The notes beneath the pieces were generated by a model. It was not told where the DNA came from, did no database searches, and worked only from the letters and a program-made list of their open reading frames with translations. 64,000 nt of DNA from Gracilibacillus timonensis (lineage in GTDB: Bacteria > Bacillota > Bacilli > Bacillales > Amphibacillaceae): assembly GCF_900086715.1 (NCBI RefSeq), contig NZ_FLKH01000006.1, positions 1 through 64,000 on the forward strand, read 5' to 3'. Shown here piece after piece: positions 29,851-38,500 of this stretch. Made by a program: the position numbers and the translations under genes. Every line of letters starts with the position of its first letter. Position 1 is the first letter of the stretch.

Positions 29851-30228
29851 TAAAATCGGAATCCACATTCCAAAGAACAGTACTAGCGATAATACGTTTC
29901 CATGTAAAGCCTTTTTCCATCGTACTTCTTCCAAGTTTATAACTACTTCTTTTTTAAGCGGGTGGATCCCCCCCCCCATACCTGCCATAAGAGCTACAAA
30001 AACCATAAAAACAGCACTAAGAATGATCACAGTAAGAGCTACTAAAGAGGTTATTTTCAAACCCTTCGTATAGGCATAAACAGCTAATACCCCGGCAAGA
30101 AATAGCGGCCCCCATAACTTGAGCCAATCCGTTATGACTGGGAGGTACATAGCTCCCCCAAAAAGGATAATGGGTATGATACTACCCATGAGAACGATCC
30201 AACGAAATCCAACTTTATTGATTTGCAT
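29830..30228 (-). CDS. Four-span membrane protein with a 10-G slippage tract
   Basis: A 132-residue membrane protein with hydrophobic segments at about 9-28, 37-54, 59-85 and 108-127. I recognise no family. Between segments 3 and 4 the codons ATG GGG GGG GGG ATC give a run of ten G residues (plus-strand C-run 29968-29977), which would shift the reading frame if its length changed. The gene adjoins the ABC ATPase remnant, so it could be a relic of the same transporter operon. A start codon at 30228 has GGAGG upstream. Confidence 0.5.
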   Translation of the reverse strand: MQINKVGFRWIVLMGSIIPIILFGGAMYLPVITDWLKLWGPLFLAGVLAVYAYTKGLKITSLVALTVIILSAVFMVFVALMAGMGGGIHPLKKEVVINLEEVRWKKALHGNVLSLVLFFGMWIPILVRLQSI

Positions 30229-30484
30229 GTAAGAAACCTCCTAGGAATAAGAATGTAGTCTTCCCTAACAAATTCAGTACAAATTTTCACCTGTAAACTT
30301 CATCCTCAGCATAACATTGGTGAAATAAATATCAAAAAGGATGAACGCTAAGCAGGCTTTATATTTTTAGTTATTAGAACTATAATAAATGGTATAGCGC
30401 TTCCATAGAAGATAAGGAACTGCAGAATACCAAGATTAAATGAACTCCAGAAGATTGTTTTTAAAAAGGGGGAGGCCGAATACG

Positions 30485-30980
30485 ATGAAATTAGTAATTT
30501 TTCACTTGGGTTATTTTATGGCACTTGTATGCTTATCTTTCTTCACTTCTTTCTTTTTATTCGGAATGGCGTTTGGTGGAGCAATCAATTTATTTATATT
30601 GGCGGTTTCACTTGTATTCAGTGTGTCGTGGATTGTCGATTATATTTGGCGTTTTCTAAGTATGAAACCAGATACCGAAAAGATACGATTAATCCCCCTG
30701 CTAAAAATGGGGCATTTGTCAGTTTATTTCTTTCTAGTATTTTTATAGTGTATAGTTTATTGCTAACTACCTTGTTCCCTCTCCCAAATGAGATGTCCCC
30801 ACATGGGTATTTCTAGGAACACCCGCTGTGTTGCTTTTAATATGGTATGTGCTTTTGTATAGATATACGAAGCATAAAACAGACAACATGCAACTGATAT
30901 CATGTTTGCTTCTTGTTGCCGTCTCCTTCGCGTACACTTACAATATTCTTGAAGTTTATGTGGTAGAATTCATGCGATAA
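30485..30980 (+). pseudogene. Membrane protein gene broken by two frameshifts
   Basis: The plus strand starts with KLVIFHLGYFMALVCLSFF (ATG at 30485, GGGGGAGGCC upstream), a two- or three-span segment. Near 30690 the frame that stays hydrophobic is another one (PPAKNGAFVSLFLSSIFIV, then YSLLLTTLFPLP). Near 30795 a third frame continues (VPTWVFLGTPAVLLLIWYV, then LLVAVSFAYTYNILEVYVV) to a stop at 30980. The joined product would be a five- or six-span protein of about 165 residues. No family recognised. The 3' end overlaps the convergent gene at 30900. Confidence 0.5.
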
Positions 30981-31313
30981 AATCAAGCCAGCTATTTTTT
31001 TCGCTCGCGTCGGTTTCATTTTGCGAAATAAAACAAAGATCACAAGAAACCAAATAGGAATAATAAAAGCAAAACTAAAGAAGAATGCCCAATCCGATTT
31101 GATCCCCCATCCTTCTGGGATAACAGGACCATCATTAAGACCATCACTCATATTATATTTATCTCGAATACGTTTATAACCAATAATGAATATAGGAGTA
31201 ATAACTATATAATATAAAACCACGATCGTTTTTATAAATGCATGAAACATAGCAGATTCCTTAATTAATAAACCGAGCAAAAGCAGTAAAATGAGGCACA
31301 GCACAATAAACAT
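30900..31313 (-). CDS. Membrane protein of unknown function
   Basis: About 137 residues starting MFIVLCLILLLLLGLLI, with membrane segments at about 2-18, 30-50 and 80-105. These are separated by a polar loop (KRIRDKYNMSDGLNDGPVIPE), and the C terminus is basic (EGDGNKKQT). I prefer the ATG at 31313 over the one at 31337 because the first eight residues of the longer version cover the likely ribosome binding site. Its 3' end overlaps the tail of the opposite broken gene. No family recognised. Confidence 0.45.
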   Translation of the reverse strand: MFIVLCLILLLLLGLLIKESAMFHAFIKTIVVLYYIVITPIFIIGYKRIRDKYNMSDGLNDGPVIPEGWGIKSDWAFFFSFAFIIPIWFLVIFVLFRKMKPTRAKKIAGLILSHEFYHINFKNIVSVREGDGNKKQT

Positions 31314-31387
31314 GTTTATCCCCTCTCCATGTAGCATTAAAGAGAAACGATTCTCCTGCTACACTGGCTATAATTGACTTTACCTTT

Positions 31388-32050
31388 TTATGGGAGTTCA
31401 TGATAAAGGGTTCCATCGGTGTCCATAACGTCCACATTAGGCTCTAAGGAATCCAGTAAAATAATAATAGAAGGATTGGCTTCGGTGGACTGGTTCTCAA
31501 AGGTGCGCACATGTACGATCATTCGAGCACTCTTACGTTCAACCGATAAAACCTCGATACTATTCCCTGCTTTTTCTTCACCTAGAGACAGGATCATCGC
31601 CTTGTCATCCCCATATGTATTGAAAGTTTTAAACCCCTCGATCCCCGGATGTTCTTGCAGATGCTCATAATACGTTTTCAAATCAGGATCTAGGCTTTCC
31701 TCTTTTGCAGCCACGGTAAAACTACGGCCATTAAGCTCTTCCAAGCCTATATAGGACATACCTGCTAATGCCACCACAACGATGGCGGCCAGCGTTATTT
31801 TCTTTCGTAACGATTTATTTCCTACAAACCATAACAAACAGCCAACCGTGAAGATACCTGCTCCAATCAATGAGATCGGCATTCCCACAAATCCACCAAT
31901 GATAAATCCACCAATCACAAAGACCAGACCGCTCCCGCCTACGATAATTTTTCTTTTTTCTTCGTTTGATTCTTGGATAAAATATTTTGTAAGTGCGTAC
32001 CATATCGCGCCAAATAGTAGGCCGATTAGATAGATAAATAACAGTTTCAT
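31388..32050 (-). CDS. Membrane protein with PrcB-like C-terminal domain
   Basis: A 220-residue protein. Residues 1-115 carry four hydrophobic segments, and residues 120-220 form a soluble domain. The stretch DDKAMILSLGEEKAGNSIEV, then VLSVERKSARMIVHVRTFE, resembles the C-terminal domain of PrcB-type proteins, where SLGxxxTGGYSIxV is usual. Here the glycines are partly lost. Its function is unknown. It follows the paralogous gene fragment at 32094 on the same strand, so the two were probably one operon. GGATGATAAG precedes the ATG. Confidence 0.45.
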   Translation of the reverse strand: MKLLFIYLIGLLFGAIWYALTKYFIQESNEEKRKIIVGGSGLVFVIGGFIIGGFVGMPISLIGAGIFTVGCLLWFVGNKSLRKKITLAAIVVVALAGMSYIGLEELNGRSFTVAAKEESLDPDLKTYYEHLQEHPGIEGFKTFNTYGDDKAMILSLGEEKAGNSIEVLSVERKSARMIVHVRTFENQSTEANPSIIILLDSLEPNVDVMDTDGTLYHELP

Positions 32051-32093
32051 TTCTTATCATCCTTATTGATGTTGCGTTTGTGATGGAGTGCTT

Positions 32094-32519
32094 CTACCCT
32101 TGTGTCCATTCCAGATCTAACGTCTCTATCGCTTCTTTCAACTTGTTCTCTCCTATTATTTCATATGATTTTTGATTCATCGTTATAAACGTATCGCCAA
32201 AATCCATGTGATGTTGTTCCAGAGCGTTAAAATTGGGCTTTTTTTCTGTCATTGTATGAATGGTTATAATATAATTCATGGGTGATGATGAACGGCTTGG
32301 CTTTAGTGTCATATCGGCAGACTTCTTCATGATGGTTTCCATTGTTTGTTTATCGTTAATCTTAATATATGCATGGCTCGATGCAACATCATCGGAATCT
32401 TCCCTTCGATAGATATCTATACTCTGGATATCGTCTGTTGTGGCAGCAATGTTCTCGGTAAACACTTCCTTCAAGGTTACGGTTCGAATGTTTTTTTGAT
32501 AGACAACGTATCCTGCCAA
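32094..32519 (-). pseudogene. 5'-truncated paralog of the gene interrupted by the IS-like element
   Basis: The frame reads YVVYQKNIRTVTLKEVFTEN and ends YEIIGENKLKEAIETLDLEW. Its N-terminal part (T-x-K-E-V-F) and C-terminal part (Y-x-I-x-G-x-K/L...L-x-LEW) match the opposite-strand gene 32967-33347 in the same order. No transmembrane or signal segment and no ribosome binding site precede the first possible start (TTG), and the upstream codons reach a TAA at 32550. I infer loss of its 5' end by a rearrangement near 32520. Confidence 0.55.
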
Positions 32520-32568
32520 ATCTCTATTTCTGCTGTCTGTTTGCTCGTATTACTAGCTATTCTTTTAT

Positions 32569-32964
32569 CAAACTCCGACAGAAGACTCCCACCTCAAGGA
32601 ATGTGAAGGGCATAGCCCGATGAGTAGGTGGGAGATGAATGTCGGTAGTATCCTAAATAGTTGAAAACAGCGAACATTTGTGCTGTGATATGATTGTAAG
32701 TTGCTCTTTGAAAACTGAAGATAGGAGGTTGTTGCAGGAAAATCGTCTGCAACGTAAAATCTTCAACGTTCAGTCGCCCCACACGACCCGAAGTTGCGAA
32801 AATCAAGCTAAAGTAGGACGTGTGGCGAGTCGGGCGTACAAGATATAAAGCACGAACCGTTGGGATGACGGGGTTAGCTTGCTAAAAAACTGGTGGATGC
32901 ACCGGTGTTCGCAGGAATCTCCCACTTCAAATTTTCATTAGAAAATTAAGTGGGGGTAGTTCAA
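32569..32964 (+). mobile_element. tnpA/tnpB-less IS200/IS605-type element with guide-RNA-like right end
   Basis: The left end follows TTTTAT and folds into nested stems: CCGACA (32575-32580) with TGTCGG (32640-32645), CTCCCACCT with AGGTGGGAG, and GGGC-ATA-GCCC inside. The right end folds as CTCCCACTT (32919-32927) with AAGTGGGGG (32948-32956) around AATTTTC-ATTA-GAAAATT, followed by TAGTTCAA. This is the subterminal hairpin and terminus of IS605-type elements. GGGGTTAGCTTGC and GTTCGCAGGAATCTCCCACT in front of it look like the scaffold of TnpB omega (reRNA) guides. No transposase or tnpB reading frame remains. Confidence 0.7.
32714..32964 (+). ncRNA. Candidate omega (reRNA-like) structured RNA
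   Basis: The inside of the element is highly structured. A perfect hairpin GTTGCAG/CTGCAAC (32731-32753) sits within TGAAGAT/ATCTTCA arms (32716-32765). CCACACG (32779-32785) pairs with CGTGTGG (32819-32825), while CCCGA (32787-32791) pairs with TCGGG (32830-32834), an interleaved order that makes a pseudoknot. The 3' part ends in the right-end hairpin. If it acts like a TnpB guide RNA, the bases after 32964 (ATCGTTCCTTCTCACC) would be the guide. Function is inferred from form only. Confidence 0.45.
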
Positions 32965-33441
32965 ATCGTTCCTTCTCACCCACAACTACGTTTCGTGAAG
33001 TGGTCATCCATAACTTGGATGATAAAAAGGTAACACGGATTATGATAGAGAACAGAAGTAGAACAGAAACCCTTGTGGCTACTATGGATAATCAGATGCC
33101 CCTCGATAAACTATTCCGTCAATTACCGGAAATGGAACTAAGACGAACGCTATTTAACAATAAAGACTCATTGGATTATAGTTTAATCGTAGAAACGGGG
33201 TATGACTCTCACCTCTTTAGTTACGACAGCAAATATGTCTCCGTTCGTGGAAAAAAGTATAAGATTACCTCTGGCGATCTAGTCTCTTATATTGATCAGT
33301 TGAACTTGGAATGGAAAAATTATAACGAGTGGTTTGAGAGCGAATAATATATGACTATCTTCCATAACCTCTTCATGAACCATATTTCTCTTTTTCCCAT
33401 GCTATGATCCTTCAATTATGAATACCGCCCTGATTTTTAGA

Positions 33442-33651
33442 CTACCGTGATTTCTTTATCTTGAGGACATTCGCAATCACCATTAACATGATTCCCACCA
33501 CGCACATGATGATGCCAACCATATCTGTTGTGCTTAATGACGGACCACTTACCATCCAAATAGCAGCACCCATAATTAAGAAAATAAAGCCTGTTTTTGT
33601 TAGGTAACTCTGCCCTTTGAGTAGAATGGGATAGCCTCCTAATCGTTTATC
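33442..33651 (-). pseudogene. Two-span membrane protein fragment without a start
   Basis: A minus-strand frame reads GGYPILLKGQSYLTKTGFIF, LIMGAAIWMVSGPSLSTTD, MVGIIMCVVGIMLMVIANVL and a basic end KIKKSR. It has two membrane helices and a good topology, but no ATG, GTG or TTG start. An ATG with AGAGGGAA upstream (MIND) lies at about 33655 in another frame and stops after four codons, so a one-base frameshift has probably removed the start. It lies between the interrupted gene and the YesK-like gene; the rest of 33348-33684 shows nothing else. Confidence 0.4.
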
Positions 33652-33684
33652 ATTTGTTCCCTCTAAGCCATCTATGATACAAAA

Positions 33685-33963
33685 TTACTGGGACAGACGC
33701 GGCTTTCCCAGTACCACCATCATCACGGAAACGAACGAAAAGATCAGAATATACATCGCCAAGATAGCATATGCAGCCCCTTCAAAGCCTCGTATCTCTA
33801 CCAGTCCTATATAGCCCAATATACCTGTCGTCAACACACCCAGGATGGCAGGGATAATATGCAACTTGGTTTTATCACTTACCTTCCTCAGTATACCCGT
33901 TGCCAATAACAGAGCAATCCCAAGAATACTGGCAATAAGTAATGGTTTTATAAACATCCTCAC
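33685..33963 (-). CDS. Small membrane protein (YesK-like)
   Basis: A 92-residue protein with three hydrophobic segments (about 5-22, 36-55 and 62-84) and a short polar tail (GKPRLSQ). The layout (KPLLIASILGIALLLATGIL, then IIPAILGVLTTGILGYIGL) is that of the small YesK-type proteins and recalls the gene at 28127. GGAGGGGAGG lies upstream of the ATG at 33963. Function unknown. Confidence 0.5.
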   Translation of the reverse strand: MRMFIKPLLIASILGIALLLATGILRKVSDKTKLHIIPAILGVLTTGILGYIGLVEIRGFEGAAYAILAMYILIFSFVSVMMVVLGKPRLSQ

Positions 33964-34108
33964 CCCTCCCCTCCTGACCGAAAGTTGCGTTTTCTATGCT
34001 ACTATTTTATCATATAAGTAAACGCTTCCCAAGAAGGGATTAATTCTACGGTTTGTTTTTCTCAAGCTGAAATAGCTTTAAATACTGCCAGAAATAGGGG
34101 GGAGTTTT

Positions 34109-34384
34109 GTGAAGAAAATAATATTTATCATACTTTTCATTGCTATCACCATCTTTTTATTTTGGCGTTGGCATGCAGAACCTGAGATTTCAAAAGAAGA
34201 GGCGGTAAACACGGTTATTGAGGAGCATATGAGTAATACAGGGGAAATAAAAATATTATCGATTCAAAAAAGATGGGGAAACTATATCGTAGAATGGGAA
34301 AATAAGCAAAATTGTGAGAAAGGGAAAAATACGATTGATGGGATAAATGCCGAAATACGCAAAGGAAAAGTTTCCGTATGCTAA
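34109..34384 (+). CDS. Small exported or membrane-anchored protein
   Basis: GTG start at 34109 with GGGGGGAG upstream. Product 91 residues: KKIIFIILFIAITIFLFW is a signal-anchor, followed by a soluble domain (SKEEAVNTVIEEHMSNTGEI, then ILSIQKRWGNYIVEWENKQN) and two cysteines (in NCEKG and SVC at the end). The domain looks like the small PepSY-like or DUF-type folds of bacilli, but I cannot assign it. The two cysteines may form a disulfide outside the cell. Confidence 0.6.
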   Translation: MKKIIFIILFIAITIFLFWRWHAEPEISKEEAVNTVIEEHMSNTGEIKILSIQKRWGNYIVEWENKQNCEKGKNTIDGINAEIRKGKVSVC

Positions 34385-34467
34385 TTGCACCTCATTACGA
34401 TGTGTTACGTAAAAAAGTGAGCCTCTTTCCTATCAGCAGACCCACTTTTCATCGTATACGTGATGGC

Positions 34468-34770
34468 TTACTGATTCGCAAGCTTTTTAATTTTCTCCTT
34501 ACTAAGCTCTGTTACATCAGCGATTTCACTGATCGACATTCCTTTGGCTAGCAACTTCATAATTATTTCTTGCTGTCCTTCTTTCATCCCCATTTCATAA
34601 TAGGAATTAGGAAGATGACGGACCACTTCTTTCTCCTCTTCCGATAAGTTTTCTAGGTTCTCGATTTCCTTCAGCACTTGTTTTTCCTCCTCTTCGTTTA
34701 GTTGCAAATACGTATCAAAAAAACCATACAGCAGTTCCATTCTCGCTGGGTCGATTTCCTTTCGATTAAG
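34468..34770 (-). pseudogene. C-terminal remnant of an Rpn/PD-(D/E)XK family transposase-like nuclease
   Basis: The frame reads NRKEIDPARMELLYGFFDTY, then LQLNEEEEKQVLKEIENLE, and ends with MGMKEGQQEIIMKLLAKGMS and a helix-turn-helix-like ISEIADVTELSKEKIKKLA. These are the recognisable last 100 residues of recombination-promoting nuclease/putative transposase (Rpn) proteins. The catalytic PD-(D/E)XK half is missing and a TAG closes the frame upstream. It marks the right edge of the island next to spoVT. Confidence 0.7.
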
Positions 34771-34834
34771 CTAGTATTATTTACACAAAAGTGCTTGTAT
34801 CTGGCTTGCCACAGTGATCATCCCTAACCACCAT

Positions 34835-34878
34835 AAAGCCCCTTAAACATAAGCTTTCCGCTTACTTTAAGGGGCTTT
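34835..34878 (-). terminator. spoVT terminator
   Basis: Perfect 12-bp stem AAAGCCCCTTAA/TTAAGGGGCTTT just after the spoVT stop codon. Confidence 0.85.
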
Positions 34879-34882
34879 TTCT

Positions 34883-35419
34883 TTAATCCATCTGCTTCGC
34901 TAGAAAGGTTGCTGCGGTTTGGGCCGCTTTTTCTTCCAGTTCGCCAAATGTTTTTTTCTCTTTGCTGAACAGGATCACACAGCCAATCGGATCACCACTG
35001 GCCACAATCGGTTGGATCACATAGGAGCTTACGGTTTCCTCCTTGCTTTCCACCATTTCTAATTCCGTAGAGCTCGATTGGCTGGATGGCTGACGCTTAT
35101 CCATTACCTCATCCATTTGCTTGGAGATATGTTTACCTAAATAATCTTTCTTTGATTCTCCTGCGACAGCGATGATTTCATCCCGATCACTAATAAGTAC
35201 CGACACATGTAAAGAGTCGAATAATGCCTCTGCGTATTCTATGGCAAAATCGCCAAGCTCACTAATGGGTGAATATTTCTTCAGAATCACTTCCCCATCT
35301 CGATCGACAAAAATCTCTAGTGGATCTCCCTCTCGTATCCGAAGTGTCCGACGAATTTCCTTTGGGATGACCACCCTGCCTAAATCATCAATACGACGTA
35401 CGATTCCTGTTGCTTTCAT
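34883..35419 (-). CDS. spoVT: Stage V sporulation protein T
   Basis: AbrB-family regulator of sigma-G genes in the forespore. Residues 1-50 are the swapped-hairpin DNA-binding domain (KATGIVRRIDDLGRVVIPKE, IRRTLRIREGDPLEIF). Residues 55-178 are a GAF domain (YVIQPIVASGDPIGCVILFS). 178 residues, identical in length to B. subtilis SpoVT. The gene has its own sigma-G-like promoter (35475-35504) and terminator. It flanks the accessory island: in B. subtilis its downstream neighbour is yabM. Confidence 0.97.
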   Translation of the reverse strand: MKATGIVRRIDDLGRVVIPKEIRRTLRIREGDPLEIFVDRDGEVILKKYSPISELGDFAIEYAEALFDSLHVSVLISDRDEIIAVAGESKKDYLGKHISKQMDEVMDKRQPSSQSSSTELEMVESKEETVSSYVIQPIVASGDPIGCVILFSKEKKTFGELEEKAAQTAATFLAKQMD

Positions 35420-35474
35420 TCATCATTAACCTCACTTTCTCTTCATACAGCATAAGATAATTATGTTGTAAGGT

Positions 35475-35504
35475 TAGTATGATGAATTAAAATGGAAACT
35501 ATAC
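35475..35504 (-). promoter_or_regulatory. Sigma-G-type promoter of spoVT
   Basis: Minus strand GTATA (35500-35504), 18-bp spacer, CATACTA (35475-35481). This matches the sigma-G consensus gHATR-N17/18-CATNHTA, which is the known regulation of spoVT in B. subtilis. Confidence 0.6.
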
Positions 35505-35527
35505 CTTTTTTCGGGGATTTTTTTCCG

Positions 35528-38500
35528 TTAGCTGACCGAGGCAGCTTTCATACCGTCTAATGCCTCGATAAACTCTGCCAATATATCATAACGTTTGGCA
35601 TATTGTTGTTTATCAAAACGGAAATCCACCTTTAATTTCTGCTGCTCGGTGCCTAATTGAATCATTCTGCCATACTGATTAGCCAACTCAAACAACTTTG
35701 CCCCATCGAGTGCTCTACTGCTCTCTTCTTCCATGATGACCTCCATTGTCTGCTTCCGCTCCGTCACCGATTCCACCCGTTCTTTCTTGAGCATCATTTT
35801 CAGCGCCGCTACTTGAAGCAGGTTTTCTACTGGATCTGGATAGTCGCCAAAGCGATCGATTAATTCATCACGCAAGTCTTGAATATCCTCTTGGGAATAA
35901 ATAGATTGGAATCGTTTATACATATCCACCTTTTGCTTTTCATCCGCAATATAAGAATCAGGAATATAGGCGTCTAGTTTCAAATCAAGTTCTACCTCAA
36001 ATGGTTGGACTTCTTCAATTGTCTTCCCTTGTTTCTTCGCTTCCACTGCCTCTTGCAGCATTTGCGAGTACATATCAAAGCCGACCGAGTCGATAAAACC
36101 ATGCTGTTGGGCCCCGAGAATATTACCGGCACCACGGATGGATAGATCGCGCATGGCAATCTTAAAGCCAGAGCCTAATTCCGTAAATTCCTTAATGGCC
36201 TGCAATCGTTTCTCGGACACTTCTGTTAAGACTTTATCCTGATTGTAGGTAAAATAGGCATAAGCCACTCGATTAGAACGTCCCACACGTCCACGGAGCT
36301 GATACAGCTGGCTTAACCCCATATGGTCAGCATTGTAAACAATTAGGGTATTGACATTGGGAATATCCACGCCTGTTTCGATAATGGTGGTGCTGACAAG
36401 TACGTCGGCCTCTCCTTCTAAAAAGGAGAACATCACATTCTCTAGTTCCGTCTCATTCATTTGTCCATGCGCAACGGACACACGTGATTCAGGCACCAGA
36501 GCCTGGATTTCCTGGGCAATTCGCTCAATCGAATCTACTCGATTATATAGAAAATAGACCTGCCCTCCCCTGGCTAATTCACGCTCAATCGCTTCTCGCA
36601 CTAGTGGTGCATTATATTCCATCACATACGTCTGGATCGGAAAACGGTTCTCTGGCGGCGTCTCAATGACGGATAGGTCACGCACCCCTAACATCGACAT
36701 ATGCAATGTACGTGGAATCGGTGTAGCCGTAAGCGTCAGTACATCAACATTCGTTTTTAATTGCTTGATCTTTTCTTTATGTTTTACACCGAAGCGTTGC
36801 TCTTCATCGACAATAAGCAGACCTAAATCTTTATAGACAACATCCTTGGATAACAGACGATGCGTACCGATGACTAGATCGACACCACCTGTTTTTAGGC
36901 CTTTTAATGTTTCGGTTTGCTGCTTTCTAGTACGGAAACGACTGAGCAAACCAACATTGATCGGATAATCCTGAAATCGTTCCATTACCGTCTTATAGTG
37001 CTGCTGTGCCAAGATCGTGGTTGGCGCTAAGATAGCCGCTTGTTTGCCATCTGCAATTGCCTTGAACGCAGCTCGAATAGCTACCTCCGTCTTGCCATAG
37101 CCTACATCCCCGCAAAGCAGGCGATCCATTGGTTTTTCGCTCTCCATATCCTGCTTAATTTCTTCAACACAACGAAGCTGGTCGTCGGTTTCCTGATAAG
37201 GGAAGGCCATTTCAAAATCCTTTTGCAATTCTGTATCCCCATCAAAGGCGTAACCCTTGGCTGCTTCCCTTTCTGCATAAAGCTTCATCAAGTCGTCGGC
37301 AATATCTTCGACCTTGGACTGCACCTTGCTTTTTACTTTTTTCCAATCGTTGCCGCCTAAGCGATACATCTTAGGTTCTTTACCCTCGGAACCAACATAT
37401 TTTTGCACCAAATCGATCTGATCAATCGGCACAAATAGTTTATCGTCACCCGAATATTTAATCAGCATAAAATCTTTGTGTATCTTATTGATTTCCAATG
37501 TTTCAATGCCGATATAACGACCGATGCCATGATTCTGATGTACCACATAGTCGCCGACTTTTAATTCTTGATAGCTTTTAATTCGTTCGGCGTTAGAAAT
37601 TTTTTGCTTGCGTTTCTTTCTGGTAGTCTGTTGTTTAAATAACTCACTCTCGGTAATAATAGCTAACTTATGCATAGGCAGCTCAAAACCACCGCTTATA
37701 TTTCCAATCGTCACGGTTGGCTGTTCAATAGGCAATGCCGGGAGTGATTCCCGAATCGCCACGTTCATTTGATAATCATCCAGAACGGATTGTACTTTTT
37801 CCATCCGTTTAGGGTCAGGTGCTAAAATAATCACGGAATAGTTGGCCTTATGCCATCGTTCCATCTCATTTTGCAATAAGTTCATTTGACCATGAAACTG
37901 CTGCATCGCCCGACAGGAGATACTTACAATGTTGGCCGGTGCTGTATTAGGAATATGACGCAAAAATACGGACATATAGATACGCGTTTGTTTCATACTT
38001 TGCCATACGGCATGCCAATCAAAAGATAAATTCACATCATGTACCACTTTGGCCCGTTGCAAGTGGTCTTTGAACCATTCCTGTTCTTCTGCATCGAGAT
38101 GGGCAGCCGTCTCTTGAATCCTGCTCATCTCATCCAGCATTACCAATCCATCTGCTGGCAGATAATCTAGTAAACTATAATGCTCGTCATAGAAAAGGGA
38201 CATATATTTTTTCATCCCTTCAAAACGTTCTCCCTGCTGCAGACGATCGATATCACTACGAATCGTTTCTGTTAAGGTTTGCTGATCGGCTTGATTCTTG
38301 ATTTTCTTGATCGAATAAGACAGAGCCTCTTCCAGTTTCTGTGCTGCAGCTACTAAGTCATGTTCCTTCAGCAGTAATTCAGTAGCTGGTAAGACTTGAG
38401 CCATCTCTAGTTTTTCTAACGATCTTTGTGATTCGGCATCATAATAGCGAATCGAATCTACTTCATCATCGAATAGTTCAATACGAATCGGCTGTTTTTC

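Larger units (their letters stand above)
32523..33347 (+). pseudogene. Exported-protein gene interrupted by a 396-bp IS200/IS605-type element
   Basis: Left part: ISISAVCLLVLLAILL (32523-32568), a typical N-terminal membrane or signal segment. Right part from 32965: RSFSPTTTFREVVIHNLDDK, continuing to ITSGDLVSYIDQLNLEWKNY and stop at 33347. Removing 32569-32964 joins the halves in frame (AILL-Y-RSFSP). The start codon is not evident: the bases before 32523 belong to the antisense of the left neighbour, so the 5' end is probably also lost. The right part could still be expressed from a GTG at 33000, but no good ribosome binding site is seen. No family recognised beyond the paralog at 32094. Confidence 0.6.

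Noticed and set aside
32690-32730. GCTCTTTGAAAACTGA resembles the rRNA leader/spacer boxA region at 1-17 and 1690-1715
   Set aside because: The similarity is about 15 bp and occurs without neighbouring rRNA sequence; probably chance.
32594-32806. A 70-codon minus-strand open frame within the element
   Set aside because: It runs antisense through the stems and has no ribosome binding site or recognisable domain.
32569-32964. IscB-type HEARO RNA or group II intron as alternative for the structured element
   Set aside because: The right-end hairpin, TAGTTCAA terminus and TTTTAT target fit an IS605/TnpB element better. No intron domain V or maturase and no HNH gene was seen. HEARO cannot be fully excluded without a covariance search.
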